From assembly GCA_002336845.1 (NCBI GenBank), contig DDEX01000025.1, positions 8,951 to 72,950 on the forward strand: a DNA stretch of 64,000 bases, in the 5' to 3' direction. The notes below the pieces were generated by a model. That model made no database searches and was not told the origin of the DNA. It saw nothing but the letters and a program-made list of their open reading frames with translations. Positions 35,578 to 45,837 of the stretch are shown piece by piece. Position 1 is the first letter of the stretch; each line of letters opens with the position of its first letter. A program made the translations under genes and the position numbers. The DNA comes from Rhodobacteraceae bacterium UBA1943 (GTDB lineage Bacteria > Pseudomonadota > Alphaproteobacteria > Rhodobacterales > Rhodobacteraceae).

Positions 35578-36353
35578 CCGTACACTTCATCGGTGCAGGC
35601 CCCGGTGCCGCCGACCTGATCACCTTGCGCGGCCGCGACCTGATCGCCGCCTGCCCGGTGTGCCTTTATGCCGGGTCGCTGGTGCCAGAGGCGCTTTTGG
35701 CCCATTGCCCGCCCGACGCGCGGATCGTGAATACCGCGCCGCTCAGCCTTGATCAGATCATGGATGAGATTTCCGTCGCCCATGCGGCGGGCCAGGATGT
35801 CGCCCGCCTGCATTCCGGTGATCTGTCGATCTGGTCAGCAATGGGCGAACAGCTGCGCCGCCTGCGCGCCCTTGGCATTCCCTACGATGTCACGCCCGGC
35901 GTGCCCTCGTTCGCCGCCGCCGCCGCTGCCCTTGGCGCGGAACTTACCCTGCCCGGCCTTGCGCAATCGGTCGTCCTCACCCGTACCTCGGGCCGCGCCA
36001 GCGCCATGCCAGAGGCCGAAAGCCTTGAGGCCTTCGCCAAAACCGGCGCCACGCTGGCCATCCATCTGTCGGTGCATGTGCTGGCCGAGGTGCAATCCCG
36101 CCTGATCCCCCATTACGGCCCCGACTGCCCGGTGGCCGTGGTGTTCCGGGCAAGCTGGCTCGACCAGAGGGTTGAACGCGCCACCCTTGCCACGCTCAAC
36201 CCCGCAATGGGTGTGGGCGAGCGCACCGCGCTGATCCTTGTCGGCCCGGCGCTGGCGGCGGAGGGTTTCGATGAAAGCCGCCTTTACGCGGGAGATTACG
36301 ACCGCCGCTATCGCCCGGTCGGCACCAGCCCCCGGTTCCCGGAAAGCGCATGA
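35574..36353 (+). CDS. cobM: precorrin-4 C11-methyltransferase
   Basis: 259-residue tetrapyrrole methylase. Motifs [34 protein letters not shown] and [12 protein letters not shown] are diagnostic for CobM/CbiF. It methylates C11 of precorrin-4 to give precorrin-5. It overlaps both neighbours by four bases. Confidence 0.96.
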   Translation: MTVHFIGAGPGAADLITLRGRDLIAACPVCLYAGSLVPEALLAHCPPDARIVNTAPLSLDQIMDEISVAHAAGQDVARLHSGDLSIWSAMGEQLRRLRALGIPYDVTPGVPSFAAAAAALGAELTLPGLAQSVVLTRTSGRASAMPEAESLEAFAKTGATLAIHLSVHVLAEVQSRLIPHYGPDCPVAVVFRASWLDQRVERATLATLNPAMGVGERTALILVGPALAAEGFDESRLYAGDYDRRYRPVGTSPRFPESA

Positions 36354-37672
36354 TCCCTTCTGGTCTCCTCATCTCTGCCCCGGCCTCGGGCACCGGCAAG
36401 ACCACGGTTACGCTGGGCTTGCTGGCGGCCTTGCGCGCGCGTGGGCTGACAGTTCAGCCGTTCAAAAGCGGCCCCGACTATATCGATCCGGCCTTTCATA
36501 CTGCCGCCGCCGGACGCGCCTCGGTCAACCTCGATACCTGGGCGATGGCTGGCGAAAGGTTGCGCGGGCTGGTGGCGGCGGCCCAAGGTGCCGATCTGAT
36601 CCTGGCCGAAGGGTCGATGGGCCTGTTCGATGGCGTGGCAAGCCCCGGCGAAAGCGGCAACGGATCCTCCGCCGATCTGGCAGGGATAATGGGCTGGCCG
36701 GTTGTTCTGGTCTTGGATGTCTCGGGGCAGGCGCAGTCCGCTGCGGCTGTGGCGCTGGGCTTTGCCATTTTGCGCCCCGATCTGCGACTGGCGGGGGTTA
36801 TTCTGAACAAGGTTGCCTCGCCCCGGCATGAGGCGCTGGTGCGCGACGGCATGGCGCGCGCGGGCCTGCGGGTGTTCGGTGCCCTGCCGCGCAAGGCCGC
36901 GATTGAACTGCCAGAGCGTCACCTTGGCCTTGTGCAAGCCGAGGAACATCCCAGCCTTGCAGCCCTCTTATCTGATGCGGCGACCTTCATCGCCACCTAC
37001 CTTGACCTTGATGCCCTGATTGCCGCCGCCGGGGCGACGCGGGCCACGGCGAACATTGTGCCCGTTCCACCCCCGGCCGACCGTATCGCCCTTGCCCGGG
37101 ATGCGGCATTTTCCTTCGTCTATCCGCATCTTCTGGATGGCTGGCGGCGGGCGGGGGCGACCATCTTGCCCTTTTCCCCTCTTGCTGACGAGGCGCCCGA
37201 TGACAGTGCGGGCGCCTGCTGGCTGCCCGGCGGCTACCCCGAACTGCATGGCGGCAGGCTGGCGCAGGCCGGGAATTTCCGCGACGGACTGGCCCGGTTC
37301 GCCGAAACCCGGCCCGTCCATGGCGAATGCGGGGGATATATGGCGATGGGCGCGGGGCTGATTGCCGCCGATGGCACAAGGCACCGGATGGCGGGCCTTC
37401 TGGGCCTTGAAACCAGCTTTGCCGAACGCCGGATGCACCTTGGTTATCGCCATGCCCGGCTTCTGGCCGCCATTCCCGGCCATGCAGCGGGCCACCGCCT
37501 GCGCGGACACGAATTCCACTATGCCACGATCCTGTCGCAGCCCGACGCGCCCTTGGCCGATGTGACCGACGCCACCGCCACAGCCGTGACCGAAACCGGT
37601 TCGACCCGCAGCTTTTCCGGGGGCGGTCGCGCCACCGGCACCTTCTTTCATCACATCGCCGAGGCGTCATGA
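36350..37672 (+). CDS. cobB: hydrogenobyrinic acid a,c-diamide synthase
   Basis: 440 residues: ATP-binding domain with [11 protein letters not shown] and [12 protein letters not shown], and a C-terminal glutamine amidotransferase-like domain with the nucleophile Cys in [11 protein letters not shown] and a late His in GHEFHYAT. It amidates the a and c carboxylates before cobalt insertion. Four-base overlap with both cobM and cobA. Confidence 0.95.
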   Translation: MIPSGLLISAPASGTGKTTVTLGLLAALRARGLTVQPFKSGPDYIDPAFHTAAAGRASVNLDTWAMAGERLRGLVAAAQGADLILAEGSMGLFDGVASPGESGNGSSADLAGIMGWPVVLVLDVSGQAQSAAAVALGFAILRPDLRLAGVILNKVASPRHEALVRDGMARAGLRVFGALPRKAAIELPERHLGLVQAEEHPSLAALLSDAATFIATYLDLDALIAAAGATRATANIVPVPPPADRIALARDAAFSFVYPHLLDGWRRAGATILPFSPLADEAPDDSAGACWLPGGYPELHGGRLAQAGNFRDGLARFAETRPVHGECGGYMAMGAGLIAADGTRHRMAGLLGLETSFAERRMHLGYRHARLLAAIPGHAAGHRLRGHEFHYATILSQPDAPLADVTDATATAVTETGSTRSFSGGGRATGTFFHHIAEAS

Positions 37673-38412
37673 CCGGTTTCGTATCCTTCGTCTCCTCCGG
37701 TCCAGGCGACCCGGATCTGCTCACACTCAAGGCCGTCGCCCGGCTGCAAGCTGCCGATGCGGTGCTGTTTGATGACCTGTCGTCAGGCCCCATCCTGTCC
37801 CATGCCCGCACCGGTGCCGATTTGGTTGGCGTAGGCAAGCGCGCGGGCCGCGCATCGCCAAAACAGGATCATGTCAGCCGCCTTCTGGTCGATTATGCTA
37901 CCACGGGGGCGCGGGTGGTGCGGCTGAAATCCGGCGATTGTGGCCTCTTTGGACGGCTGGAGGAAGAGATCACCGCCCTGACCGAAGCTGGCATCGGATA
38001 TGAGATAATTCCCGGCGTTACCGCCGCCTCTGCCGCCGCCGCAGCGGCGAATATCCCGCTGACCCGGCGGCTGACGGCGCGGCGGGTGCAGTTTGTCACC
38101 GGCGCCGATGTGACGGGCGGCCTGCCCGAGGGGCTGAACTGGGCCGCGCTGGCCGACCCGCAGGCCACAACCGTGGTTTACATGGGCAAGCGCACCTTCG
38201 CCGCATTGGTCGAAGGGTTGCGCGCCCATGGCCTGCCCGACACCACGCCTGCCCTGTTGGCCGAGGCTGTCTCGACCCCTGACCAGCATCTGTTGCGCGG
38301 CACACTGGCCAGCCTTGTGGCTCATCTGGCCGAAGGGCCGGGCCATCATCCGGGGCTGATCCTGTATGGCCCCTTGTCGGAATCCTCTTCTCCCCGCCGC
38401 AATCCGCCTTGA
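37669..38412 (+). CDS. cobA: uroporphyrinogen-III C-methyltransferase
   Basis: 247 residues, a free-standing SUMT lacking the CysG dehydrogenase/chelatase part. Motifs SSGPGDPDLLTLKA, LKSGDCGLFGR (usually LKGGDPFIFGR) and PGVTAASAAAA. It makes precorrin-2, the entry point of the pathway. The altered GGD/DP region (SGDCGLF) is unusual but catalytic Asp and Gly are kept. Last gene before riboswitch 2. Confidence 0.92.
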   Translation: MTGFVSFVSSGPGDPDLLTLKAVARLQAADAVLFDDLSSGPILSHARTGADLVGVGKRAGRASPKQDHVSRLLVDYATTGARVVRLKSGDCGLFGRLEEEITALTEAGIGYEIIPGVTAASAAAAAANIPLTRRLTARRVQFVTGADVTGGLPEGLNWAALADPQATTVVYMGKRTFAALVEGLRAHGLPDTTPALLAEAVSTPDQHLLRGTLASLVAHLAEGPGHHPGLILYGPLSESSSPRRNPP

Positions 38413-38447
38413 CCCCTGATGCGCGCCGCGTGCAAATGGAAGGGCAA

Positions 38448-38635
38448 GGTGTCCCATCAGATGCAAAGCATCGGGACTGAAACGGGAATGGGGAAGGGGC
38501 GGACCAAATTGCGGCGCCCCCGTCCCCAGCCGCCCCCGCGACTGTCAGCGGTGAGCGGCCTTCATCATGCCACTGTCCGGCTTTCCGGACGGGAAGGCGA
38601 AGGCCGACGACGACCCGCAAGCCAGGAGACCGGCC
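38448..38635 (+). promoter_or_regulatory. cobalamin riboswitch 2, upstream of cbiM
   Basis: Blocks in order: GGTGTCCC start, GAAACGGGAATGGG, AGCCGCCCCCGCGACTGTCA, ATGCCACTG (B12 box), GACGGGAAGGC, and AAGCCAGGAGACCGGCC. The last block is a close match to the riboswitch consensus. It controls the CbiM-like transporter, linking cobalt uptake to B12 level. Confidence 0.93.
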
Positions 38636-38688
38636 CTGCAGGAACGCAACCATAACCGCCGTCGGGTGTGACGGCCGGAGGGACCAAC

Positions 38689-39360
38689 ATGCATATCGAA
38701 CCCGGCGTCGTTGACGCCGCCAAAATGACGCTTAGCTACGCCACCGCTGCTGGGGCAGGGGCGACCGCTCTTTATCACGTCCAGGGTGCCATCCGGCATC
38801 AGGGCGTGGTCTCTACCGTCCTGCGCAGCCTGATCGCCACCGCCGGTGTCCTGTTCTTCTTTGAGGTGCTGCCCCATTTCTCGGCCGGTGTTTCCGAGGT
38901 GCATTTCATCTTCGGCTCCATGCTGTTCCTGATTCTGGGTGCAGGCCCGGCAGCCATCGGGCTGGGTTCGGCACTGCTGCTGCAAGGGCTGTTCTTCGCG
39001 CCCTTCGACCTGCCGCAGTTCGGCATGAACCTGACGACGCTTCTGGTGCCGCTGTTCCTGCTGGATGCCGCCGCGCGCCGCCTTGTTGCGCCGGGCACCG
39101 CCTATGTCGATCTGGGCTATGCTCAGGTGCTGAAGATGTCGGCGATCTATCAGGGCGGCGTCATCGCCTGGGTGGCCTTCTGGGTCATCTACGGTCAGGG
39201 CATGGCTGCGTTTTCGGGCATTGCCACCTTTGCCGTGGCCTATGCCGGTGTGATCGTGATCGAGCCGCTGGTTGATCTGGCCGTTCTGGCCGGTGCCAAA
39301 TCGCTGCGCGGTATGAAAGGGTCGAACCTTGTCACCGGTCGGCTTTACAACGCCGCATAA
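38689..39360 (+). CDS. cbiM: CbiM-like energy-coupling factor cobalt transporter permease
   Basis: 223 residues from ATG at 38,689, preceded by GGAGGGA. Starts MHIEPGVVDAAKM, the CbiM/NikM signature in which the N-terminal Met-His takes part in metal binding. Several membrane helices follow (for example STVLRSLIATAGVLFFF, LLVPLFLLDA, FAVAYAGVIVIEPL). No cbiN, cbiQ or cbiO follows here; they may be elsewhere. Regulated by riboswitch 2. Confidence 0.9.
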   Translation: MHIEPGVVDAAKMTLSYATAAGAGATALYHVQGAIRHQGVVSTVLRSLIATAGVLFFFEVLPHFSAGVSEVHFIFGSMLFLILGAGPAAIGLGSALLLQGLFFAPFDLPQFGMNLTTLLVPLFLLDAAARRLVAPGTAYVDLGYAQVLKMSAIYQGGVIAWVAFWVIYGQGMAAFSGIATFAVAYAGVIVIEPLVDLAVLAGAKSLRGMKGSNLVTGRLYNAA

Positions 39361-39383
39361 GGCTTTGGCAGGATGTTCAGGCA

Positions 39384-39406
39384 GGGGCCCCGCTGGGGCC
39401 CTTGTT
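39384..39406 (+). terminator. intrinsic terminator-like hairpin after cbiM
   Basis: GGGCCCC-GCT-GGGGCCC is a strong seven-base stem followed by TTGTTCATT. It separates cbiM from cobF, though the T-rich tail is short. Confidence 0.55.
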
Positions 39407-39428
39407 CATTATCAGAAGGGCAGCAGGC

Positions 39429-41085
<1,657 letters not shown>

Positions 41086-41123
41086 AGGGCAGCGCTAACG
41101 CCAAAGCGCCGCCCTGACAAGTC

Positions 41124-41609
41124 TTAGGCGGCGCTGGCCAACCCGTCGGCGGCCAGCCGGGCATCCAGATCAAGGATCTGGCGCACGGCATGGGCGGCCT
41201 CGGCCCCCTTCTTCACGAAATGCTCGGTGTAAAAGGCCGTCAGCTCGGCCACCGGCTGATAGTTATGCGGCGTCAGCGAGACCGAGAAACAGGGCACACC
41301 GGTTTCAAGGCCCACGTTCATCAGCCCGGTCACCACCGCCTCGGACACGAATTCATGGTGATAGATGCCGCCGTTCACCACGAAGGCAGCGGCCACCACG
41401 GCATCATATTTGCCGGTGCGGGCCAGCTTTTTCGCCACCAGCGGCATTTCGAACGCGCCGGGCACGTCGAAGCCCTCAACCTTGGCATTGGGCATCAGTT
41501 TCGCCGCTTCGGCGACAAAGCCTTCATGGGCACGGTCCACGATATCATCGTGCCAGCGCGCCTTGATAAAGGCGATACGAGGGGAGTTGTGGGCAGATTT
41601 GGTCGTCAT
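41124..41609 (-). CDS. ribH: 6,7-dimethyl-8-ribityllumazine synthase (RibH2 type)
   Basis: 161 residues. Condenses the pyrimidinedione and dihydroxybutanone phosphate in riboflavin synthesis. Motifs: VEGFDVPGAFEMPLVAKKLA, AAAFVVNGGIYHHEFVSEAV and GLMNVGLETGVPCFSVSLTP. The HHEF/NV variant and length match the decameric RibH2 of Brucella and relatives. Alone on its strand, with a FMN riboswitch in front and bluB downstream (BluB consumes FMN). Confidence 0.94.
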   Translation of the reverse strand: MTTKSAHNSPRIAFIKARWHDDIVDRAHEGFVAEAAKLMPNAKVEGFDVPGAFEMPLVAKKLARTGKYDAVVAAAFVVNGGIYHHEFVSEAVVTGLMNVGLETGVPCFSVSLTPHNYQPVAELTAFYTEHFVKKGAEAAHAVRQILDLDARLAADGLASAA

Positions 41610-41687
41610 AGTCGGAACCTTCCGTTGCTAAACAGTCAGGTCCCAAGGCATGTCCCGCAGACGGACGGGTGTCCCCCTCCGCACACG

Positions 41688-41815
41688 GTTCTCTTTCATC
41701 CGGACTATACCGTCGGCCCCGGAGTTTCACCGGATCTGCTGACCCTTTCCGAAGAAAGGCGCTCGCGGGCTGTAACCGCCGGTGGGGAATCGCACCCCGC
41801 CCTGAGAACACGATA
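41688..41815 (-). promoter_or_regulatory. FMN riboswitch (RFN element) upstream of ribH
   Basis: On the minus strand: ATCGTGTTCTCAGGGCGGGG, TGCGATTCCCCACCGGCGGT, AGCCCGCGAGCGCC, GGTCAGCAGATCCGGTG, ACTCCGGGGCCGACGG and GTATAGTCCGGATGAAAGAG. All conserved RFN blocks are present in order, so identification is firm. Confidence 0.95.
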
Positions 41816-41850
41816 TCCCTAACACGCTGTTTTTCGCACCGCAACGCATG

Positions 41851-41904
41851 GGTTTGTGCAGGACTGCACCGCCTTGGTGCGCCTGCACAAAGCCTGCACA
41901 AACC
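41851..41904 (+). repeat. nested inverted repeat upstream of the DUF4153-like gene
   Basis: GGTTTGTGCAGG (41,851-41,862) and CCTGCACAAACC (41,893-41,904) are perfect 12-base inverted copies. An inner hairpin GCACC...GGTGC (41,866-41,880) and an extra CCTGCACAAAG lie in the loop. It sits 60 bases before the gene at 41,962. It could be an operator or an RNA structure; no known family matched. Confidence 0.55.
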
Positions 41905-41961
41905 CTGCGCCGCGCCTGCGGGGCCGGGCCGTCATTCCTGCCAGGAAACCCGGAGGCAGCG

Positions 41962-43422
41962 ATGACCACGAAACACCTGACGATCCACGGACTTCCCACT
42001 GTATTGGCCCGCGATGGCTGGTGGCTGGGGCCAGGGGGCGACACGCCGGCACCACCCCCGCGCCATAGCCTGTCGCGCCTGGTTACGCCGGGATGGGGGC
42101 TGCTGGTCCTGGTTGCGCTGGGCGACATCCTGTTCTGGGGTCAGGTGCCCGGCCTGTCGCTGGCGGTCTTTGCCGGGGCGGTGTTTGGTGTCGCCACAGC
42201 ACAGGTGCCTTTGCGGGCCAAGGCATGGCCTGCCGGGCTACTGGCCATCGGCCTGTTGCCGGTGGTGGATTATGTGCAGGCCCTGTCGCTGGCCTTTCTG
42301 GGGTTGTCTCTCGCCATCGCCATCGTCTGGTCGCATCTGCCGGAATTGAGCAGGGGCGGCGCGCTGATCTCGGCCTTGCGATTGCTCGCCCGGTTGCCGT
42401 TGGGCGGCATCCTCGGCGTCCTGCATCTGATGATGGGCCGCGTCGCGCTGCCCCGCAGCGCCTCGCCCCGCAGCTTTCTGCGCAACTGGGCGCTGCCGGT
42501 TGGCGGAACGCTGGTCTTCGCCGCGCTGCTGTCCGATGCCAACCCCTTGATCGAGCAGGCCCTGTCGCTGAATTTCGACGTCGCAAGCCTGATCAACCGC
42601 GCGATGTTCTGGGCCGGGATCACCCTGCTGGTCTGGCCCCTGCTGGAAGTGCCCAGGCCCGTGCATTTGACCGTTCGCGCCGTAACCCTGCCCGGCATCA
42701 ATGCCGCTTCGGTTCTGCGCGCGTTGGGGATGTTCAACCTGCTGATCGGGCTACAAACCGGGCTGGACCTCTCGATCCTGCTGGGCGGCGCCCACCTGCC
42801 TGCGGGTATGAGCTTTGCCAGCTATGCCCATCGCGGGGCCTATCCGCTGCTGGCAACCGCCTTGCTGGCCGGGGCCTTTGCCCTGTCGGCGCGGTCCTAT
42901 CTGGCTGAACACCGCCTGATCCGCCCGCTGATGCTGCTTTGGCTGGCGCAGAATATGCTGCTTTGCGCCTCGGCCCTGCTGCGGCTGGACCTTTATGTGC
43001 AGGCCTATGGGCTGACCTATCTGCGCATACATGCAGCGATATGGATTGTCCTTGTCGCCGCCGGGCTTGCGCTGTGCTTGTGGCAGGTGCTGCGCGGCCG
43101 CAGCACCCTGTGGCTGTTGGCGCGGGTTGGTGCGATGGGACTGGCCATGCTGTACCTGTGCAGCTTCGTAAACTTCGCGGCCCTGATCGCGCGGCATAAC
43201 CTGTCCCAGCCCCTTGCTGATGCCGAATATGCCTGCACCCTTGGGCCCACCAGCGCCGCCGCCATTGCCGAAGCGATGGCCCAAACGCCGCAACTGGCGC
43301 TGGATCTGCCCGGCTGCACGCCCTCGGCGCCCCAGATCACCGGCTGGCGGGATTGGGGGTTCCGCAACTGGCGCGTCGCCCGCTATCTTGCCGCCCATCC
43401 GGTTGAAAGGTTTGCCCCTTGA
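41962..43422 (+). CDS. DUF4153/DUF4173-like multi-spanning membrane protein
   Basis: 486 residues from ATG at 41,962, preceded by GGAGG. About 10-12 hydrophobic helices (LVTPGWGLLVLVALGDILF, ALSLAFLGLSLAIAIVW, LPVGGTLVFAALL and so on), with a C-terminal soluble tail including TGWRDWGFRNWRVARYL. This tail and layout recall DUF4153/DUF4173 proteins of unknown role. Stop codon overlaps the start of the response regulator gene by four bases, so the membrane protein and the two-component system form one operon. Confidence 0.8.
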   Translation: MTTKHLTIHGLPTVLARDGWWLGPGGDTPAPPPRHSLSRLVTPGWGLLVLVALGDILFWGQVPGLSLAVFAGAVFGVATAQVPLRAKAWPAGLLAIGLLPVVDYVQALSLAFLGLSLAIAIVWSHLPELSRGGALISALRLLARLPLGGILGVLHLMMGRVALPRSASPRSFLRNWALPVGGTLVFAALLSDANPLIEQALSLNFDVASLINRAMFWAGITLLVWPLLEVPRPVHLTVRAVTLPGINAASVLRALGMFNLLIGLQTGLDLSILLGGAHLPAGMSFASYAHRGAYPLLATALLAGAFALSARSYLAEHRLIRPLMLLWLAQNMLLCASALLRLDLYVQAYGLTYLRIHAAIWIVLVAAGLALCLWQVLRGRSTLWLLARVGAMGLAMLYLCSFVNFAALIARHNLSQPLADAEYACTLGPTSAAAIAEAMAQTPQLALDLPGCTPSAPQITGWRDWGFRNWRVARYLAAHPVERFAP

Positions 43423-44093
43423 AGATCTTGATCGTCGATGACGACCCTCGCCTGCGCGACCTTTTGCGCATCGCGGTCGAGCGTGCGGGTTTTACCGCCG
43501 CCACCGTCGCCGACGGGCAGGCCGCCCTTGTCGCCGCCCGCCGTAACGCCCCCGACCTCATGGTCCTCGACATCGGCCTGCCAGAGATCGACGGATTCGA
43601 GGTGTGCCGCCGCCTGCGCGCCACCTCTGACCTGCCTATCCTGTTCCTGACCGCCCGCGATGATGAGGTGGACCGTATCGTCGGTCTTGAACTTGGCGCC
43701 GACGATTACGTTACCAAACCCTTTTCACCGCGCGAAGTGGTGGCCCGCATCCGCGCGATTCTCAAACGCACCGCAGGGGCAGGGCAGGGCCAGACCCTGC
43801 GGCACGGCCCCATAACGCTCGACCGCGCCGCCGCCGCTTGCCATGTCGCAGGACAGCCCCTTGCCTTGACGGCGACCGAGTTTCGCCTGCTTGACCACCT
43901 CCTGTCGCATCCCGGTCGCCTGTGGCCCAAGCCCCGGCTGATCGATGCGATCTGGGGCGCAGGCAGCCAGGTCTCGGACCGCACCTTTGACAGCCATCTG
44001 CGCAACCTGCGCCAGAAACTGGCGCAAGGCGGCCTGTCCGAGGCCATCGAAACCCTGCATGGGCAGGGCCTGCGCCTTGCGGTGGTGGCATGA
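43419..44093 (+). CDS. OmpR-family response regulator
   Basis: 224 residues from TTG at 43,419, which overlaps the previous stop (TTGA); a GAAAGG site precedes it. Receiver domain with acidic pair DDD near residue 7-9, phosphoacceptor Asp in MVLDIGLPEIDG, and Lys in VTKPFSPRE. DNA-binding winged helix follows (ALTATEFRLLDHLLSHPG, VSDRTFDSHLRNLRQKL). Partner kinase gene overlaps by four bases. The signal is unknown. Confidence 0.93.
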   Translation: MKILIVDDDPRLRDLLRIAVERAGFTAATVADGQAALVAARRNAPDLMVLDIGLPEIDGFEVCRRLRATSDLPILFLTARDDEVDRIVGLELGADDYVTKPFSPREVVARIRAILKRTAGAGQGQTLRHGPITLDRAAAACHVAGQPLALTATEFRLLDHLLSHPGRLWPKPRLIDAIWGAGSQVSDRTFDSHLRNLRQKLAQGGLSEAIETLHGQGLRLAVVA

Positions 44094-45058
44094 CGGCGCG
44101 GCATTGGCGGCCCTCACTGGCCTTTGTTCTGGGGGGCGCGTTGTGCGGCACGCTGGGCCTGTCTTTCGCCGGGCTGGTGGCGCTGCGCTATCTGGGGCCG
44201 CATTGGGGCTATGCCAACGCGGCCGTCGCACTGGGCCTTGCGATTCTTCTGGCCACGGCTGCGCTGGGCTGGCTGCTGGTGCGGCTCTTGCTGCGCCCGA
44301 TTCGCGCGCTTGAGGCATTTGCGCTGTCGGTTGAACAGAACCGCGACCCCGCGCCGCCCGTCCATTTCGGAACGCGGGAACTGCATGCCACTGCCCGCCG
44401 CGTCATTGCCATGGCCCATGCGCTGCGGGACCGCGAGGCGACGATCCGCACCTTTACCGACCATGTGACGCATGAGGTGAAAACCCCCGTCGCTGCCATC
44501 CATGCCGCCGTTGAACTGCTGCAAGACGGGGCGCTGTCGGCGCAAGATGCGCAACTGGTGGCCCAGATCGACGGGGCGCAGGCGCAGATTCAGGCGCAAC
44601 TTGCCGCGTTGCGACGGGCCGCGCAGGCGCGTGAGGCGCGCTATCTGGGCCAGACCACGCTGGCCGACCTTGCGCCTGCCTTGCGCGCCGATTTTCCTGC
44701 GCTGACCCTTGGCATCGAAGGCGATGACCATGCCCTGCCCATGGCTGCACCGGGCTTGCTGGTCGTGCTGCGCCAACTACTGGCGAATTCGGTCAGCCAC
44801 GGGGCCAGCCACATCACCCTTGCCGCAGCGCCCCGGCCCGATGCCCTGCTGGTCGAGGTTGCCGACAACGGCCCCGGCATTTCGCCAGGCAACGCCGACC
44901 GCCTGTTCGAGCCCTTCTTCACCACTCGCCGCGATCAGGGCGGCACCGGCATGGGCCTGACCATCGCCCGCAACCTTCTGGTCGCCCATAACGCTGGGAT
45001 CGAGGTGGCTGCCAGCGACACCGGCGCGCTGTTCCGCCTGACGTTTCCTGTCGCCTGA
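44090..45058 (+). CDS. sensor histidine kinase
   Basis: 322 residues. Two N-terminal membrane helices close together (FVLGGALCGTLGLSFAGLVAL and LGLAILLATAALGWLLV) enclose almost no periplasmic loop, so it may sense through the membrane or via the DUF4153-like protein. HAMP-like linker, H box FTDHVTHEVKTPVAAI with phospho-His, N box LANSVSHG (unusual, Asn and His spaced by Ser-Val-Ser), D box DNGPGIS, and G box GTGMGLTIA. Cognate of the adjacent regulator. Confidence 0.92.
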   Translation: MTARHWRPSLAFVLGGALCGTLGLSFAGLVALRYLGPHWGYANAAVALGLAILLATAALGWLLVRLLLRPIRALEAFALSVEQNRDPAPPVHFGTRELHATARRVIAMAHALRDREATIRTFTDHVTHEVKTPVAAIHAAVELLQDGALSAQDAQLVAQIDGAQAQIQAQLAALRRAAQAREARYLGQTTLADLAPALRADFPALTLGIEGDDHALPMAAPGLLVVLRQLLANSVSHGASHITLAAAPRPDALLVEVADNGPGISPGNADRLFEPFFTTRRDQGGTGMGLTIARNLLVAHNAGIEVAASDTGALFRLTFPVA

Positions 45059-45080
45059 CCCGCAATCCCATGAAGGGCGC

Positions 45081-45103
45081 ATCCCCCCCCTCGTGGGGAG
45101 GGG
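45081..45103. terminator. C-rich/G-rich hairpin between convergent genes
   Basis: CCCCCCC-TCGT-GGGGAGGGG sits between the kinase stop and the end of the methyltransferase gene. A very similar palindrome occurs at 52,909-52,931, also between convergent genes. Confidence 0.5.
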
Positions 45104-45133
45104 ATCGGGGCGGGGCACAGCCCGCCGCGCCGC

Positions 45134-45763
45134 CTAGACCCGCCGGAACACCATCACCAGCCCGCGGTCATTCTTGTGCGGATGATCCGCTCCCTCGTAA
45201 ATCGCGATGTCGCGAAACGCGACCGGCGTGATCTGACCCAGCGCCACCATCCGGGCCAAAGCCGAGCCGAACCCCGCCCCGTCCAGCACCGGCGCAATCG
45301 TGCCGCAGGCAAAGACCGCACCGGGGCGCGTAATGCGCAGCAACTCGGGAAAACACTCCGGCCCCACATGGCCATGGGTAAAGGTGCCGCTGGAAATCAC
45401 CGCGTCATAGCTGCCGTCGGGAATCTCCAGTGCTTTGGTCAGGTCGCCCAGCATCAGGGCGCGATACAGCCCCTTGCCTCGCGCGATCTCCAGCATCTCG
45501 GGCGTGATGTCCAGGGCATCGACCGTATGGCCCCCCAGCGATTCCGCCACCAAACCTGTGCCCGCGCCGATATCCAGAATCTCGGCCTCTGGCGCGATTT
45601 CGCCCTTAAGGATCGCCGCAATCTCGCGGGGGGCAATATAGCCCCAGGCCTTGCCAAAGCTGTCGTCATAGCTTTCGGCCCAGGCGCCATACATGCGCTT
45701 TGCATCCTCGGGGCCGTCGATCTGATAGGCCTCGTCCAGATCGTAACCGTCATCCAGCGACAT
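45134..45763 (-). CDS. class I SAM-dependent methyltransferase
   Basis: 209 residues from ATG at 45,763, where the protein gains its normal start; the upstream open frame overlaps the promoter of the next gene. Rossmann SAM-binding motif ILDIGAGTGLVAESL at about residues 65-80, followed by DALDITPEMLEIAR. Likely a UbiE/methyltransferase-11 type small-molecule methylase; substrate unknown. Confidence 0.87.
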   Translation of the reverse strand: MSLDDGYDLDEAYQIDGPEDAKRMYGAWAESYDDSFGKAWGYIAPREIAAILKGEIAPEAEILDIGAGTGLVAESLGGHTVDALDITPEMLEIARGKGLYRALMLGDLTKALEIPDGSYDAVISSGTFTHGHVGPECFPELLRITRPGAVFACGTIAPVLDGAGFGSALARMVALGQITPVAFRDIAIYEGADHPHKNDRGLVMVFRRV

Positions 45764-45837
45764 GGCATTCCTCTTGCGATTGGGTGCCAAGACCCTGATC
45801 ACAAGCCCATGACGCCGGAATGACAGCCCGGATCGGA

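Noticed and set aside
38413..38688. Small plus-strand open frame (38,419-38,655)
   Set aside because: It runs through cobalamin riboswitch 2 and has no ribosome site; the RNA element explains the sequence.
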